The notes: generated from the sequence alone by a model not told the origin. A stretch of DNA of 46,084 nt from Bacteroidales bacterium (GCA_015060965.1 SUXN01000023.1:1-46084), one strand, 5' to 3'. Shown: positions 8,291-15,137, numbered from the stretch's first letter. Numbers and translations: made by a program.

Positions 8291-8560
8291 CGACCCTCTC
8301 CGCAGCTTCGTTGCTCGTCTCCCTAATACAGGGAGACAATAGCTTTTTATATATTCCTCCCCTGTCCTTAGGGGAGCTGTCACGCGGTGACTGAGGGGTA
8401 TGTTTCGTTAAACGTTCATCGCTAACCTATATTCCTCCCCTGACCTTAGGGGAGGTGCCCTTTAGGGCGGAGGGGTTATTTTTCAACAATTAATCGACCC
8501 TCTCCGAGGCTTTGCCTCTCGTCTCCCTAATACAGGGAGACAATAGCTTAGGGGCCTTAA
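8291..8560 (+). repeat. Series of two-hairpin repeats (R1, R2, R2, R1)
   Basis: In order: R1 with GCAGC-ttc-GTTGC (8302-8314) and core 8317-8337; R2 with GTCAC-gcg-GTGAC (8379-8391); R2 with GCCC-ttta-GGGC (8457-8468); R1 with GAGGC-ttt-GCCTC (8506-8518) and core 8521-8541. The second hairpin differs each time but stays paired. Confidence 0.8.
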
Positions 8561-8569
8561 TGGGCACTA

Positions 8570-8635
8570 TTTCCTTAACCTTTAACCCCCACCCTTCGCC
8601 CTTAACCTTTAACCTCTAACCCTTCACCCGTTGCC
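8570..8635 (-). repeat. C-tract (minus-strand G-tract) microrepeat array
   Basis: Degenerate repeats of CCCTTAACC and TTTAACC with runs of CCC every 6-10 bases. On the minus strand it resembles the GGGTTAAGGG blocks at 4239-4277 and 10766-10804. Confidence 0.65.
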
Positions 8636-8753
8636 TCTCTTGTTAAATATTCCGCTCTAAACGGTTCAGTAGCTTGTTGTTAAAATGTTGTTGTTTATAG
8701 AAATGTTGCGTTGATTGTATATATATAGGTATTTATATATAAAGGATTTTTTG

Positions 8754-8761
8754 TAACTTTG
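8754..8761 (+). promoter_or_regulatory. -7 box of sialidase 3 promoter
   Basis: TAACTTTG matches the Bacteroidetes -7 consensus exactly and is followed by C. No clear TTG is seen at the usual -33 distance. The predicted 5-prime leader is about 110 bases long and holds two short hairpins (AGGGC/GCCCT at 8789-8803 and GAGCC/GGCTC at 8848-8861). Confidence 0.65.
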
Positions 8762-8881
8762 CACCCGATTTTGCAGGGGCGTTTCCGGAGGGCTTTATGC
8801 CCTGTTTTTGTGACGTTGTTCCTGCTGACAAACATTGAAATATAAAAGAGCCGGAGGGCTCAAACAAAAACAACTTATTTT

Positions 8882-10732
8882 ATGAAAAAAAATCTTTTGA
8901 TTGCCTTGGCGCTTGTTGCCACAGGCATTTTCTCTGCGAGCGCGCAGGATGATGTGTTCTTGTCTACTGGAGCTGAACGTCCGTACCGTATTCCGGCAAT
9001 TGCAACATTGAAAGATGGTAGTCTGCTTGCAATCAGTGACTATCGCCCCTGTTACAAAGATGTCGGTAACGGCGAGGTTGATATGTATGCCAAGGTGGCT
9101 ACTATGGATGCAGCAGGGAATTACTCATGGAACGTAGAGGCAGAGCGTATTGCCGATGGTAAAGATGACAATGGATATGGTGATGCTGCGCTTGTGGTAG
9201 ACCGTGAGAGTGGCGATGCGCTTGTAATATGCGTATCAGGAAAAGTTGTATATGGCAGTGGCTCGTCAACAACTCATAATGGAATGTCACGCATTGTTCG
9301 TTCTGCCGACGGCCTCAGCTGGGAGACTCCACAGGATGTGACAACTGCTTTCTTTGACAACCTGTTGCCGAGTGCGTATACAATGTTTATGGCATCGGGC
9401 AGAATGTTGCAGTCTAATATCGTAAAGGCCGAAGGTGCTGAATATTATCGTATCTATGGTGCTCTGTTGGTTGATGGCAGTGAAGGTGAGGGCAACTACG
9501 TTGTATATTCCGATGACTTCGGCAATAGTTGGAACCTGCTTGGTGACGGTATGTGTGTTAGGGGTGGTAACGAGGCAAAACTTGAGGAGCTGCCTAACGG
9601 CGACATTGTAATCAGCAGCCGTGCCAATGGTGGCCGTATATTCAATGTCTTTAACTTTACAAATCTTCAAACTGCCGAAGGTAATTGGGAAGGACAGCCT
9701 GATGAAGTCTATAATTTTGAGGGTAATGTTGCCAGTGCTTCCGGTAAGAGCGGATGTAATGGCGAACTTCTTTTCTACAAGGGGCTTGTAAATGTAAATG
9801 ACGGTAAGACATATAACGTGATGCTTCAGTCTTTGCCTGCAGGAACCAGTGGTAATGAAAAGCGTAGTAATGTTACTGTTTTCTATAAGGCTTTTGAGGC
9901 GGACAAGACCTCTTGGGCTGTAAGTGACTTCACAAGTGGTTGGGCAAAGGGTCTTGAGGTTGATGGTGGTGAATCGGCTTACTCTACAATGACAATCCTG
10001 CCTAATGGTAATATCGGTTTCCTGTATGAAAGCGAGGAGGTGGGGTTCGTAAAAATTCTTTTCTTTGGATACCAATATTATGGCTACAATATCAAGTTTC
10101 GTAATCTTACAGTAAACGAGATTACCGGCGATGCATACAAGAATCCTGCCTATTCTGTAAACCTCAACGAGTGTACCATCGACGGCGAGTCAAAGGCGTT
10201 GGCTACGTTCAGTGCTCCGGTGTCAACAAGATGTCCCGAGGGTGTTGCTGCATATTACATCAAGGCTATGGACAATGGCTATGCAAAGCTTGAGGCAGTT
10301 GAGGAGGGCAAGACTATCCCTGCCGATGCGGGTGTGATGCTTATGGCGGATGCTGCCGGCAGCTACACGATGACCGGTGTGGGTGAGTTTGCCGACGCGG
10401 CTCTCACAGACAACATGCTTGTGGGAAGCAGCAACGGTACTGTCACTTTCGGCGGTGGTGTCGAGGGCTATATCCTCAAGGGCGACGGCCAGGGCGGTGT
10501 GGCTTTCTACAAGGCTACCGGTACGCTGGGCAAGAACAAGGCTTATCTGAACCTCGACGGCGCGGAACTGAGCGCGGGTGTGCGCATCACTATTGACGGC
10601 ACAACTGCTATTGAGGATGTTGTTGAGGTACAGGGTGCCGAGGATGTCATCTATGACCTCTACGGCCGCCGCGTGAGCGAGATGCTGCCGGGTAACATTT
10701 ACATCGTAGGTGGCAAGAAGGTGTTGAGATAA
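8882..10732 (+). CDS. Secreted exo-alpha-sialidase without chitobiase repeats (sialidase 3)
   Basis: Predicted GH33 sialidase of 616 residues. Signal peptide MKKNLLIALA ... SASA, cleaved before Gln22. Catalytic features: RPYRIP (Arg36), SDYRP with the candidate acid/base Asp, Asp boxes SADGLSW and SDDFGNSW, EELPNG, GGRIFNVF, KRSNVTV and SAYSTM. The propeller is followed directly by the beta-rich domain (about 10150-10610) also found in sialidase 1 and by the sorting-like tail VIYDLYGRRV ending GGKKVLR. An 86-nt stretch (9302-9387) is identical to sialidase 2 although the flanks have diverged. The last ~550 bp are far more GC-rich than the rest, so the gene looks chimeric. The ATG at 8882 opens the signal peptide. 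Confidence 0.88.
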   Translation: MKKNLLIALALVATGIFSASAQDDVFLSTGAERPYRIPAIATLKDGSLLAISDYRPCYKDVGNGEVDMYAKVATMDAAGNYSWNVEAERIADGKDDNGYGDAALVVDRESGDALVICVSGKVVYGSGSSTTHNGMSRIVRSADGLSWETPQDVTTAFFDNLLPSAYTMFMASGRMLQSNIVKAEGAEYYRIYGALLVDGSEGEGNYVVYSDDFGNSWNLLGDGMCVRGGNEAKLEELPNGDIVISSRANGGRIFNVFNFTNLQTAEGNWEGQPDEVYNFEGNVASASGKSGCNGELLFYKGLVNVNDGKTYNVMLQSLPAGTSGNEKRSNVTVFYKAFEADKTSWAVSDFTSGWAKGLEVDGGESAYSTMTILPNGNIGFLYESEEVGFVKILFFGYQYYGYNIKFRNLTVNEITGDAYKNPAYSVNLNECTIDGESKALATFSAPVSTRCPEGVAAYYIKAMDNGYAKLEAVEEGKTIPADAGVMLMADAAGSYTMTGVGEFADAALTDNMLVGSSNGTVTFGGGVEGYILKGDGQGGVAFYKATGTLGKNKAYLNLDGAELSAGVRITIDGTTAIEDVVEVQGAEDVIYDLYGRRVSEMLPGNIYIVGGKKVLR

Positions 10733-10742
10733 CGTTTAACGT

Positions 10743-10880
10743 CGAAGGGTGGGGTTAAAGGTTAAGGGATTATGGGTTAAGGGCAACGGATGACGGGTTA
10801 AGGGTATCCGCAGCTCTCCGTTAAAAAAACTATTGTCTCCCTGTATTAGGGAGACGAGAGGCGAAGCCTCGGAGAGGGTA
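10743..10880 (+). repeat. Composite repeat: G-tract block plus R1, copy 3
   Basis: Five GGG tracts (10766-10804), the CCGCAGCTCTCCGTT link, then R1 with core 10835-10855 and second hairpin GAGGC-gaa-GCCTC (10858-10870). It is a direct copy of 4220-4380, so the pair brackets sialidases 2 and 3. Confidence 0.85.
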
Positions 10881-10917
10881 ATTAAAGTGTTGAACGCGGG
10901 TGTTTTGTGCTGAACGG

Positions 10918-11165
10918 TAACCCCTCCGGCTTTTCAGCCACCTCCCCTAAAACAGGGAAGGAATATATAAAAAAGCTATTGTCTCCCTGTATTAGGGAGA
11001 CGAGCAACGAAGTTGCGGAGAGGGTCTTGTTACACGTCAACTATTTTACCGGCGCCAATAAAACTCCTCCGCCCTGAAGGGCACCTGATTGCGCCCCTGT
11101 TTTAGGGGAGCTGTCGGTTTACCGACTGAGGGGTTATGCCAGAGGAGGACTCAGTTGTCGGCAGA
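10918..11165. repeat. R2, R1 and R2 hairpin pair
   Basis: A minus R2 (GGCT-tttc-AGCC, 10928-10939), a minus R1 with core 10981-11001 and hairpin GCAAC-gaa-GTTGC (11004-11016), then an R2 head-to-head pair like that at 4391-4470, with GTCGGT-tt-ACCGAC at 11113-11126. No gene lies between 10733 and 11243. Confidence 0.8.
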
Positions 11166-11243
11166 TGAGATGCAAGCTTGGGACATAACCTTGTAATCAC
11201 TGTATTGTTTAAACTTTTGAATTGACATTAAAATATTTGGACT

Positions 11244-11399
11244 ATGAAAAAGAATTATATTGCACCTTTTGCTGTAGAGGTTGATATTACAGCGGAAAAC
11301 ATGATTGCGACTTCTGTTCCTGTAAAGGAGGAAGAGGGTAACGCCGGCGAGGCGTGGTCTAATGACCGTCGCGGAGATTGGGGAAATCTTTGGAACTGA
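11244..11399 (+). CDS. Small 51-residue protein of unknown function
   Basis: An ATG opens a 51-codon frame beginning MKKNYIAPFAVEVDITAENM, continuing IATSVP and an acidic Gly/Glu region, and ending DWGNLWN. I recognise the pattern from many Bacteroidales genomes: a short protein starting K-K-x-Y-x-x-P, a central M-I-A-x-S and a Trp-containing acidic C-terminus. To my knowledge the function is unknown. No signal peptide, no transmembrane segment, no cysteine. It stands alone between repeats and a terminator. It could be a secreted or modified peptide precursor, but nothing nearby looks like a processing enzyme. Confidence 0.7.
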   Translation: MKKNYIAPFAVEVDITAENMIATSVPVKEEEGNAGEAWSNDRRGDWGNLWN

Positions 11400-11490
11400 T
11401 TTCTCTTCGTTAAACGTTACACGTTAATCGTTTTACCTGACGCCTTAAGGTCCTGAAGTCTTTAGGATTCTTAATGGGCGCGGATTGAAT

Positions 11491-11540
11491 AAAACAAAGC
11501 ACAGGGGCTTCCCGTATGAGAAGCCCCTGTGCTTTGTTTT
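11491..11540. terminator. Bidirectional intrinsic terminator
   Basis: A perfect 21-bp inverted repeat (11491-11511 and 11520-11540) with an 8-base loop, AAAA on one side and TTTT on the other. It can end transcription of the small protein gene on the plus strand and of ribH on the minus strand. Confidence 0.9.
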
Positions 11541-11694
11541 ACTTCGTGCGACCTATTGCTGCAAGTGCTGTCGGAACGCCATCATCTGCTCTTTTGCACA
11601 TTGACACCACTTGCTTACCGCAACCCGCACTTCGTGCGACCTATTGCTGCAAGTGCTGTCGGAACGCCATCATCTGCTCTTTTGCGCATTGACA
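11541..11694 (-). repeat. 66-bp direct repeats carrying palindrome P arms
   Basis: 11541-11606 and 11629-11694 are almost identical, period 88 bp. The second contains a full palindrome: GACACCACTTGC (11603-11614) facing GCAAGTGCTGTC (11649-11660) around an inner GCAC-ttc-GTGC. The first has only the GCAAGTGCTGTC half (11561-11572), the rest being replaced by the terminator. The array lies immediately downstream of ribH. The gap 11400-11747 has no other gene. Confidence 0.8.
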
Positions 11695-11768
11695 ATGCCG
11701 TCTTATCGCACCCCGCGAGGCGCCAATTTCATCGGCGCTTCTCGCGACTATTTGCTGCCGGCATTGTC
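11691..11768 (-). repeat. Palindrome P1 overlapping the end of ribH
   Basis: GACAATGCCG (11691-11700) and CGGCATTGTC (11759-11768) are perfect arms of a 78-bp palindrome with inner stems CGCGAG/CTCGCG and GCGCC/GGCGC. The right arm encodes Asp-Asn-Ala of ribH and the ribH stop lies inside it. Confidence 0.8.
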
Positions 11769-12248
11769 GAAGTGCAGTGACATCATTTGTAATGCTGTCA
11801 CTGCACATTCATCGCCTTTGTTGCCAAGGCGGCCGCCACTGCGCTCCTGTGCCTGAAGCAGGTTGTTGGTGGTTATGAGGCCGAAAATGACGGGCACGTC
11901 ATACTCTACATTGAGTCTTGAGAGGCCTGCTGTGACGCCCTCGCAAATATAATCGAAGTGTGGTGTGTCGCCACGTATCACACAACCTATGGCTATGACG
12001 GCGTCGTAGTTGCCGCTCTTTACCATCTGTGATGCTCCGAAGATGAGCTCGAAGCTGCCAGGCACGCTGGCGAGGGTGATGTCGTTCTCCTCGACACCGT
12101 TCTCTATAAGGGTCTTTACCGCTCCGTCGCGCAGTGCGTATGTTATCTCGTCGTTCCACTCGGCATATACAATGCCTACACGGCGTCCCTTGCCGCTTGC
12201 TACCTTGGTGGGGTCGTAGCTTGAAAGGTTCTTGAGTTCTGTTGCCAT
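11748..12248 (-). CDS. ribH: 6,7-dimethyl-8-ribityllumazine synthase
   Basis: Lumazine synthase, 166 residues; condenses 5-amino-6-ribitylamino-uracil with 3,4-dihydroxy-2-butanone 4-phosphate in the penultimate step of riboflavin synthesis, in the cytoplasm. Family motifs are clear: GIVYAEWN near residue 26, VPGSFEL, AIGCVIRGDTPHFDY (with the catalytic His after RGDTP) and the C-terminal block GNKGDECAVTAL. The ATG at 12248 gives MATELKNLSS; an in-frame upstream start at 12311 has no family support. The last residues (FDNAGSK) and the stop are encoded by a palindromic repeat, so the C-terminus may have been reshaped by that element. No FMN riboswitch is visible upstream. A terminator separates it from the upstream TPR gene. 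Confidence 0.93.
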   Translation of the reverse strand: MATELKNLSSYDPTKVASGKGRRVGIVYAEWNDEITYALRDGAVKTLIENGVEENDITLASVPGSFELIFGASQMVKSGNYDAVIAIGCVIRGDTPHFDYICEGVTAGLSRLNVEYDVPVIFGLITTNNLLQAQERSGGRLGNKGDECAVTALQMMSLHFDNAGSK

Positions 12249-12364
12249 AATTTCTCTTTGGTGAAGGTTTGTTGTAGTTTCTACCCCCTCCGGACCTTGT
12301 GAGATCCTCATCCCCCTGATGCAGGGGCAATAGACAAAAGGGATATTGTCTGTCTCTGTGTAAT

Positions 12365-12402
12365 AAAAAAGGCTGTCACATACAAGTATGCGGCAGCCTT
12401 GT
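12365..12402 (-). terminator. Intrinsic terminator of the TPR gene
   Basis: On the minus strand AAGGCTGCC...GGCTGTCACATAC-type arms (12369-12383 with 12386-12400) form a long stem with one mismatch, followed by CCTTTTTTATTAC. It lies about 20 bases past the TPR stop, so ribH probably has its own promoter. Confidence 0.8.
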
Positions 12403-12418
12403 ACTGTTCCTTTTTAAG

Positions 12419-13092
12419 GATTACTTTGCTGAGTTGAGCTGTCTGTCGATCTCGCCAGTGAGAACGAGTACGCAGCTTGGGTACTCCTTCTTGATTCTCT
12501 CGTAGAGCTCTACAGCCTCGGCTGTCTTGCCCTGCTGCTCATACATTGCTGCTACGTCTCTCAAGCAGAATGGAGTAACGGCCTCGTTGTTTGCGCTGTT
12601 GGCAGCGTCGAGGATAAGGCTGATAGCCTTGTCTGTGTCACCTGTGTGTGCATAGCAGTTGCCGAGAGCGTGCTTTACCTTCTGTGCAACGATAGCATCG
12701 TCACCGTCAAAGTCCTCGAGGTACTGGATAGCCTCCTCATAGTTCTCCTGCTTTGCCAATGAAAGACCTGCATATGCCTTTGCAAGGTTGCCTGCCTTTG
12801 TGTTGCCGTACTCGTCGGCAATGGCTCTTGTACCCATGTTGATACCGTCACCGTCGAGTGACTCTGCATGGTTGCCGGCCTCGAAGTTCTGCACTGCAAC
12901 AACCATAGCCTTGTTTGCCTCGTTGTTCTGTGGCTCAAGGATGAACTTTGTGTAACCAAGATATGCCACTACCAACAATACTACAGCCAAAACGACGCCT
13001 GTGATTGTCTTCTTGTTATTGAGGACAAATGCCTCTGACTTTCCAAGTGCCTCATCGGCAAGGATTGGAGTCTCTTTCTCTTTTTTGCTCAT
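12419..13092 (-). CDS. Membrane-anchored tetratricopeptide repeat protein
   Basis: Protein of 223 residues with an N-terminal cytoplasmic stretch, one transmembrane segment (about residues 30-50, TGVVLAVVLLVVAYLGY) and TPR-like helical repeats after it (GNLAKAYAGLSLAKQENYEE; HALGNCYAHTGDTDKA; AAMYEQQGKTAEAVELYERI). The layout resembles YfgM, an ancillary protein of the Sec translocon, and this gene type commonly sits between ribH and recF in Bacteroidales. The function is not proven here. Its promoter is divergent from that of recF; a TATTTTTG box on the minus strand at 13168-13175 is a good -7 candidate. The exact 3-prime end is the TTA at 12421-12423 (minus strand TAA). Confidence 0.8.
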
Positions 13093-13167
13093 GATTTTAT
13101 CTAATTTTTTGTTTTTTTATCTTGCTTGTGCGGTGTGTACCTAATATACACAATCCGTAACATTGCG

Positions 13168-13175
13168 CAAAAATA
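13168..13175 (-). promoter_or_regulatory. -7 box of the TPR gene
   Basis: Minus-strand TATTTTTG fits TAnnTTTG and is followed by C; the start codon lies about 75 bases downstream. The intergenic stretch 13093-13446 holds this, the recF promoter and small palindromes such as GGATGCATCC (13418-13427); no gene. Confidence 0.5.
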
Positions 13176-13270
13176 ATCAAATTATTGTTCGCTTGAAAAT
13201 AATAAATGATTTTTTTGCTCTTTTGTGGAGTTATCTTCCTTTTTATGGGGCTTTTTACGTGATTCGTGTG

Positions 13271-13278
13271 TATATTTG
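13271..13278 (+). promoter_or_regulatory. Candidate -7 box of recF
   Basis: TATATTTG followed by C matches the Bacteroidetes -7 consensus and predicts a leader of about 160 bases. A weaker alternative, AAACTTTGC, lies nearer the gene at 13392-13400. Confidence 0.45.
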
Positions 13279-13446
13279 CAGTAAACTGGGACATGGACCA
13301 TAGGGCGGCTTGCCGCACTCCTTGGGGAAACTTGGGCTCCTGTTGTCGCAGGCAACGCTGATTTCGTGTTGCCACAGTGAAATGTCAAAGTAAACTTTGC
13401 ATATTGTCCGGGTGATCGGATGCATCCGGATTGAATATATTACGGG

Positions 13447-14571
13447 ATGAAAATAAACAATATATCTCTTCTCAACTACAGGAACCTGCGCGAGGTGGAC
13501 ATTGCCCTCTCGCCAAAGGTCAATTGCCTTATCGGACGCAACGGTATGGGCAAGACGAATCTGCTCGACGCTGTATACTATCTGTCGTTCTGTAAGAGTA
13601 CGGTTACGGCAACAGACAACTCCAATATATTGCACGACGAGCTGTTCTTTATGCTGCAGGGCTGCTATGTGAGCGACAGCGGTATCGAGGAGGAGATTTC
13701 ATGCGGCTTCAAACGTGGCGAGAAGAAGCAGTTCAAACGTGGGGGCAAGGCTTACGAGCGTCTGTCGGACCATATCGGCTCGATACCTCTTGTGATGGTC
13801 TCGCCTGCCGATAATGAGCTCATTGCCGGTGGCAGTGAGGAGCGCAGGCGTTTTATGGATATGGTAATCTCGCAGTATGACAAGGAGTATCTGGCTGCCC
13901 TGATACGTTACAACAGGGCGCTGCAACAGCGTAATGTGATGCTGCGTGCCGATTATGCCCCTGATGCGGAGATGATGTCGCTCATTGAGGATATGATGGT
14001 GGCCGAGGCGGTGCGCATAAACCGTGGACGCAAACAGTTCGTGGAGGAGCTTGTGCCTATATTCTCGCAGTTCCACAGCACCATAACGGGTGACAGCGAG
14101 CAGGTGAGCCTGCGCTACCGTTCGCACCTGAATGACGGTGACCTGGGTGAGCTGTTGGCGGCTTCGCGTACCGATGACCGCAATTTGGGTTATACTTCCA
14201 AAGGTACTCACCGTGACGAGCTGGTGATGCAGCTTGGCGGTTACCCCATAAAGAAGGAGGGTTCGCAAGGGCAGAACAAGAGTTTTCTTGTGGCGCTGAA
14301 ACTGGCGCAGTTCGACTTCCTGCGCCGCAAGGGAGGCGAGACGCCTCTGCTGTTGTTGGATGATATCTTCGACAAGCTCGACAGCAGCAGAGTTGAGCAG
14401 ATTGTGAACCTTGTGTCGGGCGAAGGCTTCGGGCAGATATTCATCACTGATGTGAACCGTGAGCATATCGACAGCATACTTGAGAGCATAGATAGCGGCT
14501 ACAGGCTTTTTGAGGTGAAGAAAGGTGAGGTTGAACTGTTGAAGGAACGGGCTGTAGAAACGGAAATGTGA
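13447..14571 (+). CDS. recF: DNA replication and repair protein RecF
   Basis: RecF, 374 residues, an SMC-like ABC ATPase that with RecO and RecR loads RecA on gapped DNA. Walker A is GRNGMGKT (residues about 30-37), the signature is near SQGQNKSF, and Walker B is LLLLDDIFDKLD; the N-terminal MKINNISLLNYRNL is typical. It is divergent from the TPR gene and followed, after a repeat-filled 671-bp gap, by the DUF721 gene that usually follows recF directly in Bacteroidales. The insertion of repeats into this spacing is unusual. The last codons merge into short GAAATGTGAAAGCTGA repeats after the stop. Confidence 0.95.
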   Translation: MKINNISLLNYRNLREVDIALSPKVNCLIGRNGMGKTNLLDAVYYLSFCKSTVTATDNSNILHDELFFMLQGCYVSDSGIEEEISCGFKRGEKKQFKRGGKAYERLSDHIGSIPLVMVSPADNELIAGGSEERRRFMDMVISQYDKEYLAALIRYNRALQQRNVMLRADYAPDAEMMSLIEDMMVAEAVRINRGRKQFVEELVPIFSQFHSTITGDSEQVSLRYRSHLNDGDLGELLAASRTDDRNLGYTSKGTHRDELVMQLGGYPIKKEGSQGQNKSFLVALKLAQFDFLRRKGGETPLLLLDDIFDKLDSSRVEQIVNLVSGEGFGQIFITDVNREHIDSILESIDSGYRLFEVKKGEVELLKERAVETEM

Positions 14572-14624
14572 AAGCTGAAAACGGAAAACTGAAATGTGAA
14601 AGTTGAGCCGAAACAGGCGGTTTT

Positions 14625-14650
14625 GTCATCCTGACGAAAGGAAGGATCTC
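14625..14650 (+). repeat. GTCATCCTGA / GGATCTC extragenic element
   Basis: GTCATCCTGA followed by CGAAAGGAAGGATCTC forms an ATCCT/AGGAT hairpin. From memory, very similar short extragenic motifs are scattered in many bacterial genomes; their role is not established. Confidence 0.5.
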
Positions 14651-14694
14651 AAAAAAATATGAACGACTAAAGCTGTAAATCAAGAGCTTCGGTA

Positions 14695-14724
14695 TTTTGA
14701 ATGAAATGAAATGAGGTGAAAGCC
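14695..14724 (+). repeat. Copy of the DUF721 gene start motif
   Basis: The stretch TTTTGAATGAAATGAAATG continuing AGGTGAAAGCC matches the beginning of the DUF721 gene (15232-15260) and another copy at 15099-15127. Here and at 15099 it stands directly before a palindrome arm. Confidence 0.7.
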
Positions 14725-14733
14725 GCAGGCTTC

Positions 14734-15083
14734 GACAACAGTTGCAGCGATAGGTCGCAGGTAGCTCTCCCACCCCTCAGTCGGTAAACCGACAGGGCTT
14801 CTTCGAAGACTCCTTTGTGGCGCTAAAGCACCAGTCGTCGCAAGGTTTGTGCCAGCGAGTGGGTGGAAGCTTGCTTACACACACAACGAGCGCAGACAAA
14901 GCTCGCTGAAAGCAATGCAGTGCTGTGGCTCGCAATGTCCCCTTGAAATGTGGAGCAACTAAAAACGGGAATTGGTCAATTGAAACTTGAATAAAGCTCC
15001 TCCCCACGTGTGGGGAGGTGGTCGCAGACCGGAGGGGAGATATTCTAAATGTGCAATGCGGGTCGCGGCAGGCAAGTGTTGTC
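14734..15083 (+). repeat. Palindrome P3, split by inserted repeats
   Basis: GACAACAGTTGC (14734-14745, followed by AGCGATAGGTCGC) and GCAAGTGTTGTC (15072-15083, preceded by GCGGGTCGCGG) are the arms of the same palindrome type as P4 but lie about 330 bp apart. The interior holds an R2-type hairpin (GTCGGTAAACCGAC, 14780-14793), a CAGTCGTCGCAA segment shared with 8161-8171, and an R2 element (CCCCACGTGTGGGG with GGTC-gca-GACC, 15002-15030). This reads as insertion of other repeats into a palindrome. Confidence 0.65.
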
Positions 15084-15098
15084 AAATAATGTGAACCT

Positions 15099-15127
15099 AT
15101 TTGAATGAAATGAAAAGAGGAGAAAGC
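15099..15127 (+). repeat. Second copy of the DUF721 gene start motif
   Basis: ATTTGAATGAAATGAAAAG then AGGAGAAAGCC: identical over about 25 bases to the sequence that starts the DUF721 gene at 15243. It belongs to a larger direct repeat, 15058-15125 and 15190-15257. Confidence 0.75.
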
Positions 15128-15137
15128 CACGGGCTTC

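Noticed and set aside
181-8541. CRISPR array made of the recurring CTCCCTAATACAGGGAG repeats
   Set aside because: Spacing is irregular (from ~170 bp to kilobases), copies occur on both strands, flanks are other repeats rather than spacers, and no cas gene is present.
9287-10075. 262-residue open frame antisense to sialidase 3
   Set aside because: The plus strand encodes an intact sialidase; the antisense frame has no recognisable domain or start signals.
11529-11856. Two overlapping plus-strand frames of 81-83 residues
   Set aside because: They translate the 66-bp direct repeats and the antisense of ribH; internal repetition of the peptide mirrors the DNA repeat.
12249-12364. FMN riboswitch before ribH
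   Set aside because: The leader is short and shows none of the conserved RFN-element blocks.
13699-14466. 255-residue open frame antisense to recF
   Set aside because: recF is clear on the other strand; high-GC codon bias there produces long antisense frames.
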